Origin: Clostridia bacterium
GTDB lineage: Bacteria; Bacillota; Clostridia; Peptostreptococcales; Anaerovoracaceae
Direction of reading: 5' to 3'
DNA: 42,007 nt
Assembly (NCBI GenBank): GCA_024693105.1
Contig: JAILLO010000008.1
Coordinates: 1 to 42,007 of the forward strand
Shown here: positions 16,896 to 24,174 of the stretch, one piece after another
Position numbering within the stretch: the first letter of the stretch is position 1
How the letters are laid out: each line of letters begins with the position of its first letter
Made by a program: the position numbers and the translations under genes
The notes under the pieces: generated by a model
What the model was told of the DNA's origin: nothing
Database searches by the model: none
What the model saw: only the letters and a program-made list of their open reading frames with translations

Positions 16896-16950
16896 GGCTC
16901 ATATATAGGCAACATATATAGGGCTCATATATGGGCAACATATATAGGGG
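16887..16950 (+). repeat. 13-bp tandem repeat across the murE stop codon
   Basis: Nearly five copies of a 13-bp unit, CATATATAGGGCT alternating with CATATATAGGCAA (starts 16887, 16900, 16913, 16926, 16939). The true higher-order unit is therefore 26 bp. The TAG stop of murE (16893-16895) lies in the first copy. The next bases contain TAGGG and CCCTA, which can form a small stem. No clear terminator follows before the transporter gene. Confidence 0.85.
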
Positions 16951-17000
16951 TCAGTGCCCTATGCAGAGAATTTGGATAAACAGGGAGTAGTTAAGTTATT

Positions 17001-18071
17001 ATGATGTTAATATCGGCTGCGGCAGCAGTAATTTCAATGTTTCTGGTGCCGCCTTCGGCTGAGTATCTGACCTATGTGGATTTCAGGGTGATTGCCCTTT
17101 TGTTTTGTATGATGGCAGTCACCTCGGGTCTTCGGGAAATAGGGACTTTTGAAGTCCTTTCAAGGTATTTCCTTAAAAAAGGCAAGGATGTGCGGAGAAT
17201 TTCAATTATTCTCGTACTGCTTTGCTTTTTTATTGCAATGGCCGTGACAAATGATGTTGCACTGCTTACAATGGTGCCGTTTTCTCTTGCCGTTCTTGAT
17301 TTTGCGGGGGAGAAACGTATTATTTTTGTAATAGTCATGGAAACTATAGCGGCAAATCTCGGAAGTATGCTTACACCTGTGGGCAATCCGCAGAATCTTT
17401 ATCTGTTTTCATATTTTGGGATCGATGCTGTTGAATTTATGAAAATCACATTCCCGATTACAGGAATCAGTCTGATTATAATTGTTTCTGTCATAAGTCT
17501 TGTGAAGGGGAGAAAAGTAGATATTTCTTTTAAAGATGAAGTGCGAATCACCGACAAAAGACGTTTCGCCGTTTATATGCTTATGTTTGTGCTGTGCATT
17601 ATTACGGTGTTTGGTGTGATTGATTATCGCATTAATTTTGCAATTGCGATAGCAGGAATCTTTGTGACAGACAGAAAAATTTTCGCAAAAATAGATTACG
17701 AATTACTTGTAACTTTTATATGCTTTTTCATCTTCGTGGGAAATGTTTCTTCGATTGAAAGAGTGGGTGTAATTCTCGCAAAGGTTCTTGAGGGACACGT
17801 CCTTCTTTTTGGGGCGGCACTCTCACAGATAATAAGCAACGTACCTGCGGCTGTGATGCTTTCGCCTTTTACAAACGATGCCGAGGAGCTTATTCTGGGT
17901 GTCGATATAGGCGGTCTGGGTACACTGGTGGCCTCACTTGCCAGTCTTATATCATATAAGTTTTATGCAGGAAGAAAGGAAGCAAAAAAAGGTCTTTATC
18001 TTGCTTCGTTTTCCGTTGCGAATTTTGGACTTCTGGCAGTCCTTCTGGCGTTGGAATCGTACGCATTTTGA
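17001..18071 (+). CDS. SLC13 / ArsB-NhaD superfamily permease
   Basis: 356 residues, rich in hydrophobic helices (about nine or ten). ATG 17001 is preceded by AGGGAG at 13 nt; ATG 17004 is an equally possible start. Ion-transporter superfamily marks are the two re-entrant-loop motifs, TNDVALLTMVPF with NLGSMLTPVGNPQNLYLF in the first half and SQIISNVPAAVMLSPF in the second. These loops bind the anion (dicarboxylate, citrate, arsenite or another) and the coupling cation. The protein is shorter than many SLC13 members (about 450-500) but runs through both inverted repeats. The substrate cannot be read. It follows murE by 105 bp without a clear terminator, so it may be co-transcribed, perhaps supplying aspartate-like dicarboxylates, which is only a guess. 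Confidence 0.8.
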   Translation: MMLISAAAAVISMFLVPPSAEYLTYVDFRVIALLFCMMAVTSGLREIGTFEVLSRYFLKKGKDVRRISIILVLLCFFIAMAVTNDVALLTMVPFSLAVLDFAGEKRIIFVIVMETIAANLGSMLTPVGNPQNLYLFSYFGIDAVEFMKITFPITGISLIIIVSVISLVKGRKVDISFKDEVRITDKRRFAVYMLMFVLCIITVFGVIDYRINFAIAIAGIFVTDRKIFAKIDYELLVTFICFFIFVGNVSSIERVGVILAKVLEGHVLLFGAALSQIISNVPAAVMLSPFTNDAEELILGVDIGGLGTLVASLASLISYKFYAGRKEAKKGLYLASFSVANFGLLAVLLALESYAF

Positions 18072-18076
18072 GAGGT

Positions 18077-18937
18077 TTAAATACGGTTGTCGATATGTGA
18101 AAAAAGGATAAGAATTATTCCCGATATCACTGCAGCAATGCTTAACCACTGTGTTACGGAAAACATCAGGAATATGCAGGCTGCATCTCCACGGAAGAAT
18201 CCAAGCGCGAAACGGAAACAACCATACAAAAGAAAATACAGACCAAGAACGAGAAAACCATTTTTGTTGCCTGTCTGTACAGAAGTATACCAGCCCGGGT
18301 GGGTCGCGCGTATAACGCTCCTGCCCGAGGCTTTTTTTGTAACAGCAAGAGCTGTTATGAGAAGTACGGCCGCAAGAAGCAATTCAAAGGCACTTTCAAT
18401 CAGCTGAACCGGAATAAGCTGCTCACCGTTTGGAGCATATGCCGAGCTTTTGTAAATTACGCTGAAATTGCTGTGTGTCGGATTTCCAAAGCCGAAGCCC
18501 GAAAGAAAAGCTTCAATATTGAAAACGCTGTGTGAAAGGATAAAGGCCGGAACAAGACAGTTAAAAGAGTCGGATGCATGCAGTCCGAAGATGCGGCATG
18601 TAATGATAACTCCAAGAATAGCTCCTAAAACACCGCCGTAAAATGACATTCCGTGTGTGAGATAAACATCGGTAAGAACTTTGAAACCGTGCGCGGATAT
18701 ATCTGCCACTATCCGGTTGATTGAAACAAGCAGATAAAAGAGCTTGGAAAACAAAAGTGCGCCGATACTTCCGAATAAATATATATATGCGGCATCACCT
18801 TTTCTGAGCCCGAAGGCACCGGCAGTAATAAGGCAGAGAAGCATTCCCAAAAGAAAAGCAAGAATGCCAAAAGGACCATACAAAGGTATGGTCGCTCCGA
18901 AAATGTTAAATTCTGCGATTCCTGAAAGTAAAAACAT
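18077..18937 (-). CDS. Lgt-like membrane protein, essential His and Arg replaced
   Basis: 286 residues from ATG 18937 (GGGGGG just upstream); the frame extends to a TTG at 18997, but that TTG is the -35 box of the promoter. Seven hydrophobic segments and several motifs place it in the prolipoprotein diacylglyceryl transferase family: THGMSFYGGVLG, the FLSGFGFGNPT loop, IPVQLIESAFELLL, LYGCFRFALGFFRGD and TQWLSI. In active Lgt these read SFHGGLxG, GRIGCFxxGCCYG and GRFxxExxR. Here the catalytic His is Tyr, the GRIGCF Arg is replaced (HSVFNIEAF) and the last Glu is Gly. It is therefore likely a paralogue without the classical activity, or a family with another lipid substrate. It is 5 bp from the convergent permease gene. 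The true lgt is expected elsewhere. Confidence 0.75.
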   Translation of the reverse strand: MFLLSGIAEFNIFGATIPLYGPFGILAFLLGMLLCLITAGAFGLRKGDAAYIYLFGSIGALLFSKLFYLLVSINRIVADISAHGFKVLTDVYLTHGMSFYGGVLGAILGVIITCRIFGLHASDSFNCLVPAFILSHSVFNIEAFLSGFGFGNPTHSNFSVIYKSSAYAPNGEQLIPVQLIESAFELLLAAVLLITALAVTKKASGRSVIRATHPGWYTSVQTGNKNGFLVLGLYFLLYGCFRFALGFFRGDAACIFLMFSVTQWLSIAAVISGIILILFSHIDNRI

Positions 18938-18968
18938 TTCCCCCCCGGTATTATCAACTATTTTCGTA

Positions 18969-18997
18969 ATCGTATCATAAGAAAAAAGATGTGTCAA
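18969..18997 (-). promoter_or_regulatory. Promoter of the Lgt-like gene
   Basis: On the minus strand TTGACA (18997-18992), 17 bp, TACGAT (18974-18969). It lies 32 bp before ATG 18937 and decides against the longer open frame. Confidence 0.75.
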
Positions 18998-19120
18998 TTA
19001 AAGAATTAAAGCGGCTGTATCCTTTGCATTGAACAGCATCCCGGCAAGGAGACTCCGGACTGCGCACGGTGTGGAATCAACCGGTGAGAAGCCCAAAAAG
19101 GCTGAAGCGGCGATGCGATA

Positions 19121-20035
19121 TCAGCCGTTTGCAAGTTTACTCAGAAGAGTTTTCATATCGTCCGGAAGAGGAGCGGAAAGTTCAATCATGCTGCCGCTTA
19201 CGGGATGCAAAAATGTCAGTGCACCCGCATGGAGGGCATGCCTTGCAATCAGCTCGGGACATTCACTGCCGTACAGGTGGTCTCCGACAAGAGGAAAACC
19301 GATATGGCTCATATGGACACGAATCTGGTGCGTCCGCCCGGTTTCAAGAACAAGCTCAACCAGCGTGCAGCCGGCAGGCAGACGCTCAAGCACGGTGAAA
19401 TGTGTAACGGATTCTTTGCCTCCGACAACGACTCCGCGTCTGACATCATCGGGATCGGGTCTGCCAAGCGGGGCATCAATTGTTCCTTTATCTTCCGGAA
19501 GAATTCCTTTTACAACAGCTGTATATTTTTTCTTTATTGTGCCGGATTTCATCTGCTTGATCAGATTTTCCTGGACATGTGCGTTTTTTGCGACGATAAG
19601 AAGACCTGAAGTATTCATGTCAAGTCTGTTGACAAAGCGGATTTTAAAACTCTGACCCGTATCAAGAATATACTTCATAAGTCCGTTTGCAATTGTGTGC
19701 GACGGCTGACCTTTGGTTGGATGAACGACAAATCCGGCAGGCTTGTTGATAATCAGAAGGTCATCGTCTTCGAATATTACATCGAAGGGGATGTCTTCAG
19801 GCTCAAAGTCGCTTATTTCCAAAGGAAAACGGACTTCAAGCACATCGCCTTCGTTTGGAGTCTGCCAGCCGCGTACAGCCTTGCCGTCAATCATGTTTTT
19901 TCCGTTCAGATACATGCAGTTATTCTGCTTCATCTTTGTGCGAAGGCGTGCGGAAAAACGAAATTCGCGTCTTAGAATGTCTTTGATCTGCAGGCCTGCA
20001 TCAGTATCCTTAACTACGTATTTAAATTCACTCAT
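19121..20035 (-). CDS. RluA-family pseudouridine synthase
   Basis: 304 residues, typical of the RluA/RluD group that converts uridine to pseudouridine in 23S rRNA or tRNA. An S4-like RNA-binding domain occupies about residues 1-90. The catalytic domain follows with DDLLIINKPAGFVVHPTKGQ, the active-site motif RFVNRLDMNTSGLLI (catalytic Asp in NRLD, with Asn in place of the commoner His), and the LETGRTHQIRVHMSHIGFP and GDHLYG motifs near the end. The position modified cannot be told. The ATG has no strong Shine-Dalgarno sequence. The gene is 143 bp downstream of the hydrolase gene and may belong to the same minus-strand transcript. Confidence 0.9.
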   Translation of the reverse strand: MSEFKYVVKDTDAGLQIKDILRREFRFSARLRTKMKQNNCMYLNGKNMIDGKAVRGWQTPNEGDVLEVRFPLEISDFEPEDIPFDVIFEDDDLLIINKPAGFVVHPTKGQPSHTIANGLMKYILDTGQSFKIRFVNRLDMNTSGLLIVAKNAHVQENLIKQMKSGTIKKKYTAVVKGILPEDKGTIDAPLGRPDPDDVRRGVVVGGKESVTHFTVLERLPAGCTLVELVLETGRTHQIRVHMSHIGFPLVGDHLYGSECPELIARHALHAGALTFLHPVSGSMIELSAPLPDDMKTLLSKLANG

Positions 20036-20040
20036 ATTTA

Positions 20041-20098
20041 ATTCTTTGATTTTGTATTTGCTGAGATTAATTCATTAACTGTTGATTCTTTGATTTTG
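20041..20098. repeat. 14-bp direct repeat in the rluA-like upstream gap
   Basis: ATTCTTTGATTTTG occurs at 20041-20054 and again at 20085-20098, 44 bp apart start to start, directly before the pseudouridine synthase gene. It may be an operator pair or a local duplication. Confidence 0.6.
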
Positions 20099-20178
20099 AA
20101 TCATTTATTATTTGTAATTACCGCGTCACAGCTTTGCACAACAGCCCGATAGCGTAAGGACGCGCTTTTGCGTGAAAG

Positions 20179-21225
20179 CTATGCAAATTCCTTCAGAATT
20201 GCTTTGATAATATGGCCGGCATTTTCAAGAAATGCCTCTTTTGGCTGTTCCTTTGCCTGAGTATCGATCCAGTAATGTTCAACGTATTTTTCAAGAATGC
20301 CGTCAAAATCGAGACCTTTTTTGTACTGCTCAAGAACATATTCCTTTTTTCGGTATGCGGCTCTGATAAAAAGTTTCCAGTATTCGGCGATATAAAAATC
20401 CGGAATAACGCCGTAATGCGGTGAGATAAGATGTCTGATTCCGCTGATTTTCGCGCATTTTTCGGCAGAGGCTATCGAATCGCTGAAACTTTTGAGTATT
20501 GCTGTGTGCATGCTTCCGGGTGCCTCAAGAACTCCGGTGCTTTCGCTTGCGATGAAGGTACCTGACGGCTGCAGAAGAAAAGAGATAGAACAGTTTGTGT
20601 GTCCGGGAGTTTCAACGATTTCAACATATGAATCGCCGCCGAGGTCGATTTTGTCCCCGTCGCCCGCAACTGTATCGATGCAGAAGCCGTCTGTGCGAAC
20701 AGGCTCTTTTGAATCGGAATAAAGGTCACGTGCCGCTGTTCCGAGTGCCTCCATAAGCTTTCTTGCATTTTCGCTTGAAAATACTTTTTTCGAATAAGCC
20801 GCGCCTACTGCCTTAACTTCGGGAAATGCCGATTTTATATAAGGAAATGCACCGATATGGTCGTAATGGGTGTGGCTTATAAAAATATAATCAAGTGCGC
20901 GTCCGTTTAAGGCTTTTGTAAGATTTTCGACTGTCTTTTGGCCGCAGTAAGCCATTCCGCAGTCAAAGAGGGCAGTTTTTTCACCGCCTGTATAAAGAAG
21001 AGCTTCTCCGCCGTAGCCGGAGGTTACGCGGATGATTCCCGCAGGGAAGTTAAATCTTTCATGTCCCTCAAAATTTCCGAAAAGGGTCTGAACCGTTTCG
21101 TTTGTCGCTTCTCCCGAATTTTCGTGTTCACATGGCGGTTCGCCGGTTTCCATTGTAATTACCCTTGTTTTTTTGAGCATTTCCGTACTTTTGCATTTTT
21201 CTGCTTTTGCCTGATTTGTAATCAT
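20179..21225 (-). CDS. Metallo-beta-lactamase-fold hydrolase
   Basis: 348 residues. The fold's first metal motif HTHYDH (with FISHTHYDHIGAFPYI) is complete, and further metal ligands are in ETPGHTNCSISF and ISPHYGV. Together these form the two-zinc site of glyoxalase-II/lactonase-like hydrolases. The N-terminal about 50 residues are polar and not part of the fold, so one of the later Met residues (16 or 25) could be the true start; AAAGGA is 15 nt before the first ATG, a little far. The C-terminal about 80 residues are helical and resemble the extension of flavo-diiron or lactonase-like members. The substrate is unknown. It follows the permease gene by 34 bp, so the two are probably co-transcribed. 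Confidence 0.85.
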   Translation of the reverse strand: MITNQAKAEKCKSTEMLKKTRVITMETGEPPCEHENSGEATNETVQTLFGNFEGHERFNFPAGIIRVTSGYGGEALLYTGGEKTALFDCGMAYCGQKTVENLTKALNGRALDYIFISHTHYDHIGAFPYIKSAFPEVKAVGAAYSKKVFSSENARKLMEALGTAARDLYSDSKEPVRTDGFCIDTVAGDGDKIDLGGDSYVEIVETPGHTNCSISFLLQPSGTFIASESTGVLEAPGSMHTAILKSFSDSIASAEKCAKISGIRHLISPHYGVIPDFYIAEYWKLFIRAAYRKKEYVLEQYKKGLDFDGILEKYVEHYWIDTQAKEQPKEAFLENAGHIIKAILKEFA

Positions 21226-21259
21226 TGTTTTTCTTTTTCCTTTGCTTATTATATATTAT

Positions 21260-22462
21260 TTATTCTGACTCTGACTCTGATTCTGATTCTGACTCTGATT
21301 CAGTTTTAGTTCCCGTTCCCGTCGTTCCTTTCTCCGTTGCCGTCGTTCCCGTGCCCGTTGCCACCGTTCCCGTTTCCGCTTCCGTACAGACGTTTTTTCT
21401 GCCGAATCCGCCGGTTTTGAAAAAGTTGACTATAAGCATTGCGATGATGAAAAATCCCAGAATTCCTTCAATAGGGAAGACGTATGCTATAACGTTTGAA
21501 AAACCGATCAGGCCGCACAAAAATCCGAGGATGGCGAGCAGAACGATTTTGATGTTTTTGGCCGGCGAGTTCTTAATCACGGTTGTTGCGGCGTAGAAGT
21601 TGCTTGTTGCGGCAGCATACATTGCGGCAAACAGAACTACCATGAAAAGACAGTTAAACACCGGACCGAGCCGTTTTGAGAATCCCAGCATAGGCATATC
21701 CATTGCCTGTGAAAAACCGGGGTCGGCGCTCATTGAGGTAGTGAGAAGGAATGCGAGCAGGGCAAGAAAAAGTCCGCCAAGCGCAGTTCCGAGTATTGCG
21801 TGCTTTGTGCTTTTTGCATGCATCGAGGATGTTGATACAATCGGTATCACACCCATAATGTTGTATGAAATGTAAAGGGGAGCGGCAGTGTACCACGTAG
21901 GTGCAAGGACGCTCGGTTCAGGCTCCGCGGAAGCTTCTGCCGGGAGCAGATCGCCAAATATGGTTGCAAAGCACAGTATTATCTCGATTGCCACGAGAAA
22001 GGGCATGATGTAGCGAAATACACCGGAAATGCGGCCGAAACCGCCGATAACCGTGATTATTACGAGAAAAACTATGACAGCGCCGCCCACAAGCCTGTTG
22101 ATTCCAAACTGCTGATGAAGCATCGCGCCGCCTGCGGCAGATATGGTAACAAGCACACCAAAGAGCATGAGTGACACGAAATATCCTATGAAAGCGATAA
22201 GCCTCGGATGATTTCCCGGAACTATCACGCGCCCCATTTCGGCAGTTTTGAGCCTCGTCGCGATAATGCTTGTTGTCACGCCGAAAGCAACGAAAAGAAA
22301 GGCAATCATAATGATGCCCTTGTAACCGTCTCTCCCAAAAACGGTAAAATATTGCCATGTTTCACGCCCGGAGGCAAAACCTGCGCCCATTATCGCACTG
22401 ACGTACATAAGCGCAACTCCCAAAATGCCGAGCTTTTTTTCTTTCTTTTCTGCAGTCTTCAC
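21260..22462 (-). CDS. YkvI-type membrane transporter with repeat-built C-terminus
   Basis: 400 residues with about ten hydrophobic helices. The N-terminal motif VALMYVSAIMGAGFASGRETWQYF (written here only as its parts GAGFASGRE and WQYF) is typical of the YkvI group of the amino acid-polyamine-organocation superfamily, as is the GGFGRISGVFRYIMPFLVAIE region. The substrate is unknown. The last about 45 residues are low-complexity: a Thr/Gly/Glu-rich stretch, then a run of Ser-Glu dipeptides to the stop. They come from simple repeats in the DNA, so the tail is probably cytoplasmic, disordered and variable in length. The ATG follows AACCTCC on the plus strand (GGAGGTT on its own strand), a strong ribosome site. 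Confidence 0.8.
   Translation of the reverse strand: MKTAEKKEKKLGILGVALMYVSAIMGAGFASGRETWQYFTVFGRDGYKGIIMIAFLFVAFGVTTSIIATRLKTAEMGRVIVPGNHPRLIAFIGYFVSLMLFGVLVTISAAGGAMLHQQFGINRLVGGAVIVFLVIITVIGGFGRISGVFRYIMPFLVAIEIILCFATIFGDLLPAEASAEPEPSVLAPTWYTAAPLYISYNIMGVIPIVSTSSMHAKSTKHAILGTALGGLFLALLAFLLTTSMSADPGFSQAMDMPMLGFSKRLGPVFNCLFMVVLFAAMYAAATSNFYAATTVIKNSPAKNIKIVLLAILGFLCGLIGFSNVIAYVFPIEGILGFFIIAMLIVNFFKTGGFGRKNVCTEAETGTVATGTGTTATEKGTTGTGTKTESESESESESESE
21263..21303 (-). repeat. Hexanucleotide repeat encoding the Ser-Glu tail
   Basis: Six full copies plus a partial copy of YTCTGA on the plus strand, starting 1 bp from the stop codon of the permease. A second, more degenerate hexamer tract (CCGTTC-like units, about 21310-21385) encodes the Thr/Gly stretch before it. 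Copy-number change keeps the frame. Confidence 0.85.
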
Positions 22463-22504
22463 AATTTACCAAAACCTCCACACAAATATCCGGGTCGCGG
22501 AATC

Positions 22505-22556
22505 AGAATTTGTCGTCACAATCCATCGTCAGGATTTGTCGTCAGGATTCGTCGTC
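22505..22556 (-). repeat. 13-bp tandem repeat across the stop codon of the acidic protein gene
   Basis: Four consecutive 13-bp units (starts 22505, 22518, 22531, 22544), consensus on the minus strand GACGACAAATCCT. The TGA stop (22542-22544) is formed at the junction of the first two units read on the gene's strand. Because 13 is not a multiple of three, unit number alters the tail only if the stop is lost. Confidence 0.8.
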
Positions 22557-23294
22557 GGAATCGTCCCTGAACTCGTCATCATAAACAAACCCGTCGCCGA
22601 GCTCTTCAATGCTTCCAAAGACCTTGCCCCTGTAATCGTCATACGTTCCGTCGTTTGAGTAGCGGACATCGTCACTTTCGTAATTGTCTGCGGCGGCATC
22701 TCTGTCGCTGCCGTAGTCGGCGTAGCCCTCTTCCTGACGGATGATATCCGCAAACGACATGGTGTAGCTTTCCATTTCGTATTCGGGAATTGCGTCAAAA
22801 TCGTAGGAATATTCATCATGTCCCATCTTTTCAAGCCTTCTGAGCACGAGGGCGTCCCTGATTGAGGCATATTCTGTCACGCCTGTCTTTTCTGAAATGC
22901 AGGCGCAGGTATCTTCGAGGGTGTACCAGTTTTTGAATTTGAGCATTTCGTTGGCAAGAAGAACGATGTCGTGGTCTTCAAACGCGTTTGCAGCCATGCC
23001 GGAAATGACTCTTTTGATGTCTTCGAATACCGTGTAAATCTCGGTTGCGTCATCGGGAATTGCAGGCATGATTTCATCAAAATATTCCTTTGTAATTCTC
23101 GCAAGCGTGCTCATGTCCACATCCTTGAGGAAAGGGCACAGGGCTTCCGGCGTAATGGTTTCGTCGGCTTCAAAAAGGTCTGCGAGGTTTTCAAAATCCG
23201 TAAATTCTCCGCCGTCACTGAGGGTCAGAAAGTCGAGAAGAGCTTCTGATGTTGTGATTGTGGCAAATTCGAAAAAATCATCATAATCTTTCAT
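22542..23294 (-). CDS. Highly acidic protein of unknown function
   Basis: 250 residues; I do not recognise the family. Residues 1-165 look helical and folded, with MKDYDDFFEFATITTSEALLD at the start and a Cys pair in TCACISE. The last about 85 residues are strongly acidic and Tyr-rich (repeated D, E, Y, S) and probably disordered. There is no signal peptide or membrane segment, so it should be cytoplasmic. It lies between NAD kinase (49 bp upstream) and the YkvI-like permease (79 bp downstream) and is probably part of their operon. The reading frame is supported by its length, codon use like its neighbours and a GGAGTAAAG ribosome site 5 nt before the ATG. Confidence 0.7.
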   Translation of the reverse strand: MKDYDDFFEFATITTSEALLDFLTLSDGGEFTDFENLADLFEADETITPEALCPFLKDVDMSTLARITKEYFDEIMPAIPDDATEIYTVFEDIKRVISGMAANAFEDHDIVLLANEMLKFKNWYTLEDTCACISEKTGVTEYASIRDALVLRRLEKMGHDEYSYDFDAIPEYEMESYTMSFADIIRQEEGYADYGSDRDAAADNYESDDVRYSNDGTYDDYRGKVFGSIEELGDGFVYDDEFRDDSDDES

Positions 23295-23343
23295 AAATCT
23301 TTACTCCATATTGTTATTCTTTTTCTGTGTTTTTTGAACTTCC

Positions 23344-24150
23344 TTACAGAAATTTTGACTTTACCTTGCTCCAGAAATCGTATGATTCAAAGCGCAGAAG
23401 ATTAACTACGGTACCGGAAAAACCGATACTGATGTTTTCAACCTTGGAAAGTCCGTATTCAAGACCGTCGCAGGCAATTACAAGTCTTGAGGTTTCGGGC
23501 TCTTCCGGCTTGATTTCAAGCGAAAGATCCGAAGGGAGCAGAAGACTTGAGGTAAACGATCTGTAAGCGGTTGTGTTCATCGGCGCCATCGGCGTTACCT
23601 GAAGAAGCTTGATGCGGGGGTCTACTATTGAACCTCCGAGCGCATAGTTGTAAGCAGTGCTTCCCGCAGGAGTCGCAATCAGAAGACCGTCTCCGCTGAA
23701 TCTTTCGATGAAGCCTGAATCGATTGAAATATTCAGGTGAATGCATCTCGAATCTGTAGCCTTAATTATAATTTCGTTGAGTGATTTGTAATTAACGGTA
23801 CTGCCGTCTTTGAGCAGGATTGAGGCCTTAACTGTTGCAAGCGGCTGCAGGCGGTATTTGCCCATCTTGTAATTAAAAATAAAATCATCAAGCTGGTCCG
23901 GCGAAATTTCCTGGAAAAAACCGAGATGACCGGTGTTGATTCCGATAAACGGAATGTGAGGAAATTCAAAAAGGTGAATTGCCTCAAGAAAAGCACCGTC
24001 GCCGCCTATGCAGACAATAAGCTCCGCTTCCTGTGAAAAAGAGCCGATAACGCTGTATCCGTTCTGTTCGAGCTTCTGGCTGAGAAGCTCTTTGGTTTTT
24101 GTTGATACTTCGGTACCGTTTGTGTGAATAAATATTTTTCCGCTTTCCAT
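23344..24150 (-). CDS. nadK: NAD kinase
   Basis: 268 residues, the usual size of the Firmicute enzyme, which phosphorylates NAD to NADP. The two family motifs are complete: IGGDGAFLEA (GGDG at 49-52, catalytic Asp51) and the ATPAGSTAYNYALGGSIV substrate loop. HLGFF and the NEIII strand fit between them. It lies 24 bp after the stop of oligoendopeptidase F in the minus-strand run. The ATG has only a weak purine stretch (GGAAAAGCAAA) before it. Confidence 0.93.
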   Translation of the reverse strand: MESGKIFIHTNGTEVSTKTKELLSQKLEQNGYSVIGSFSQEAELIVCIGGDGAFLEAIHLFEFPHIPFIGINTGHLGFFQEISPDQLDDFIFNYKMGKYRLQPLATVKASILLKDGSTVNYKSLNEIIIKATDSRCIHLNISIDSGFIERFSGDGLLIATPAGSTAYNYALGGSIVDPRIKLLQVTPMAPMNTTAYRSFTSSLLLPSDLSLEIKPEEPETSRLVIACDGLEYGLSKVENISIGFSGTVVNLLRFESYDFWSKVKSKFL

Positions 24151-24174
24151 TTTGCTTTTCCGCTTTCTGCGGTA

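Noticed and set aside
16887-16950. CRISPR array
   Set aside because: The 13-bp units are contiguous without unique spacers, so this is a simple tandem repeat.
18938-18997. TTG start giving a 306-residue Lgt-like protein
   Set aside because: The TTG is the first three bases of a TTGACA -35 box with a matching -10 at 17 bp, so the extension would not be transcribed.
18998-19120. Possible small gene between the Lgt-like and RluA-type genes
   Set aside because: No open frame with a ribosome site was found; the stretch only contains a short AGCC/GGCT stem.
19029-19655. A 208-codon plus-strand open frame
   Set aside because: It is antisense to the RluA-type synthase, and its translation is Arg/Ser/Pro-rich without domains.
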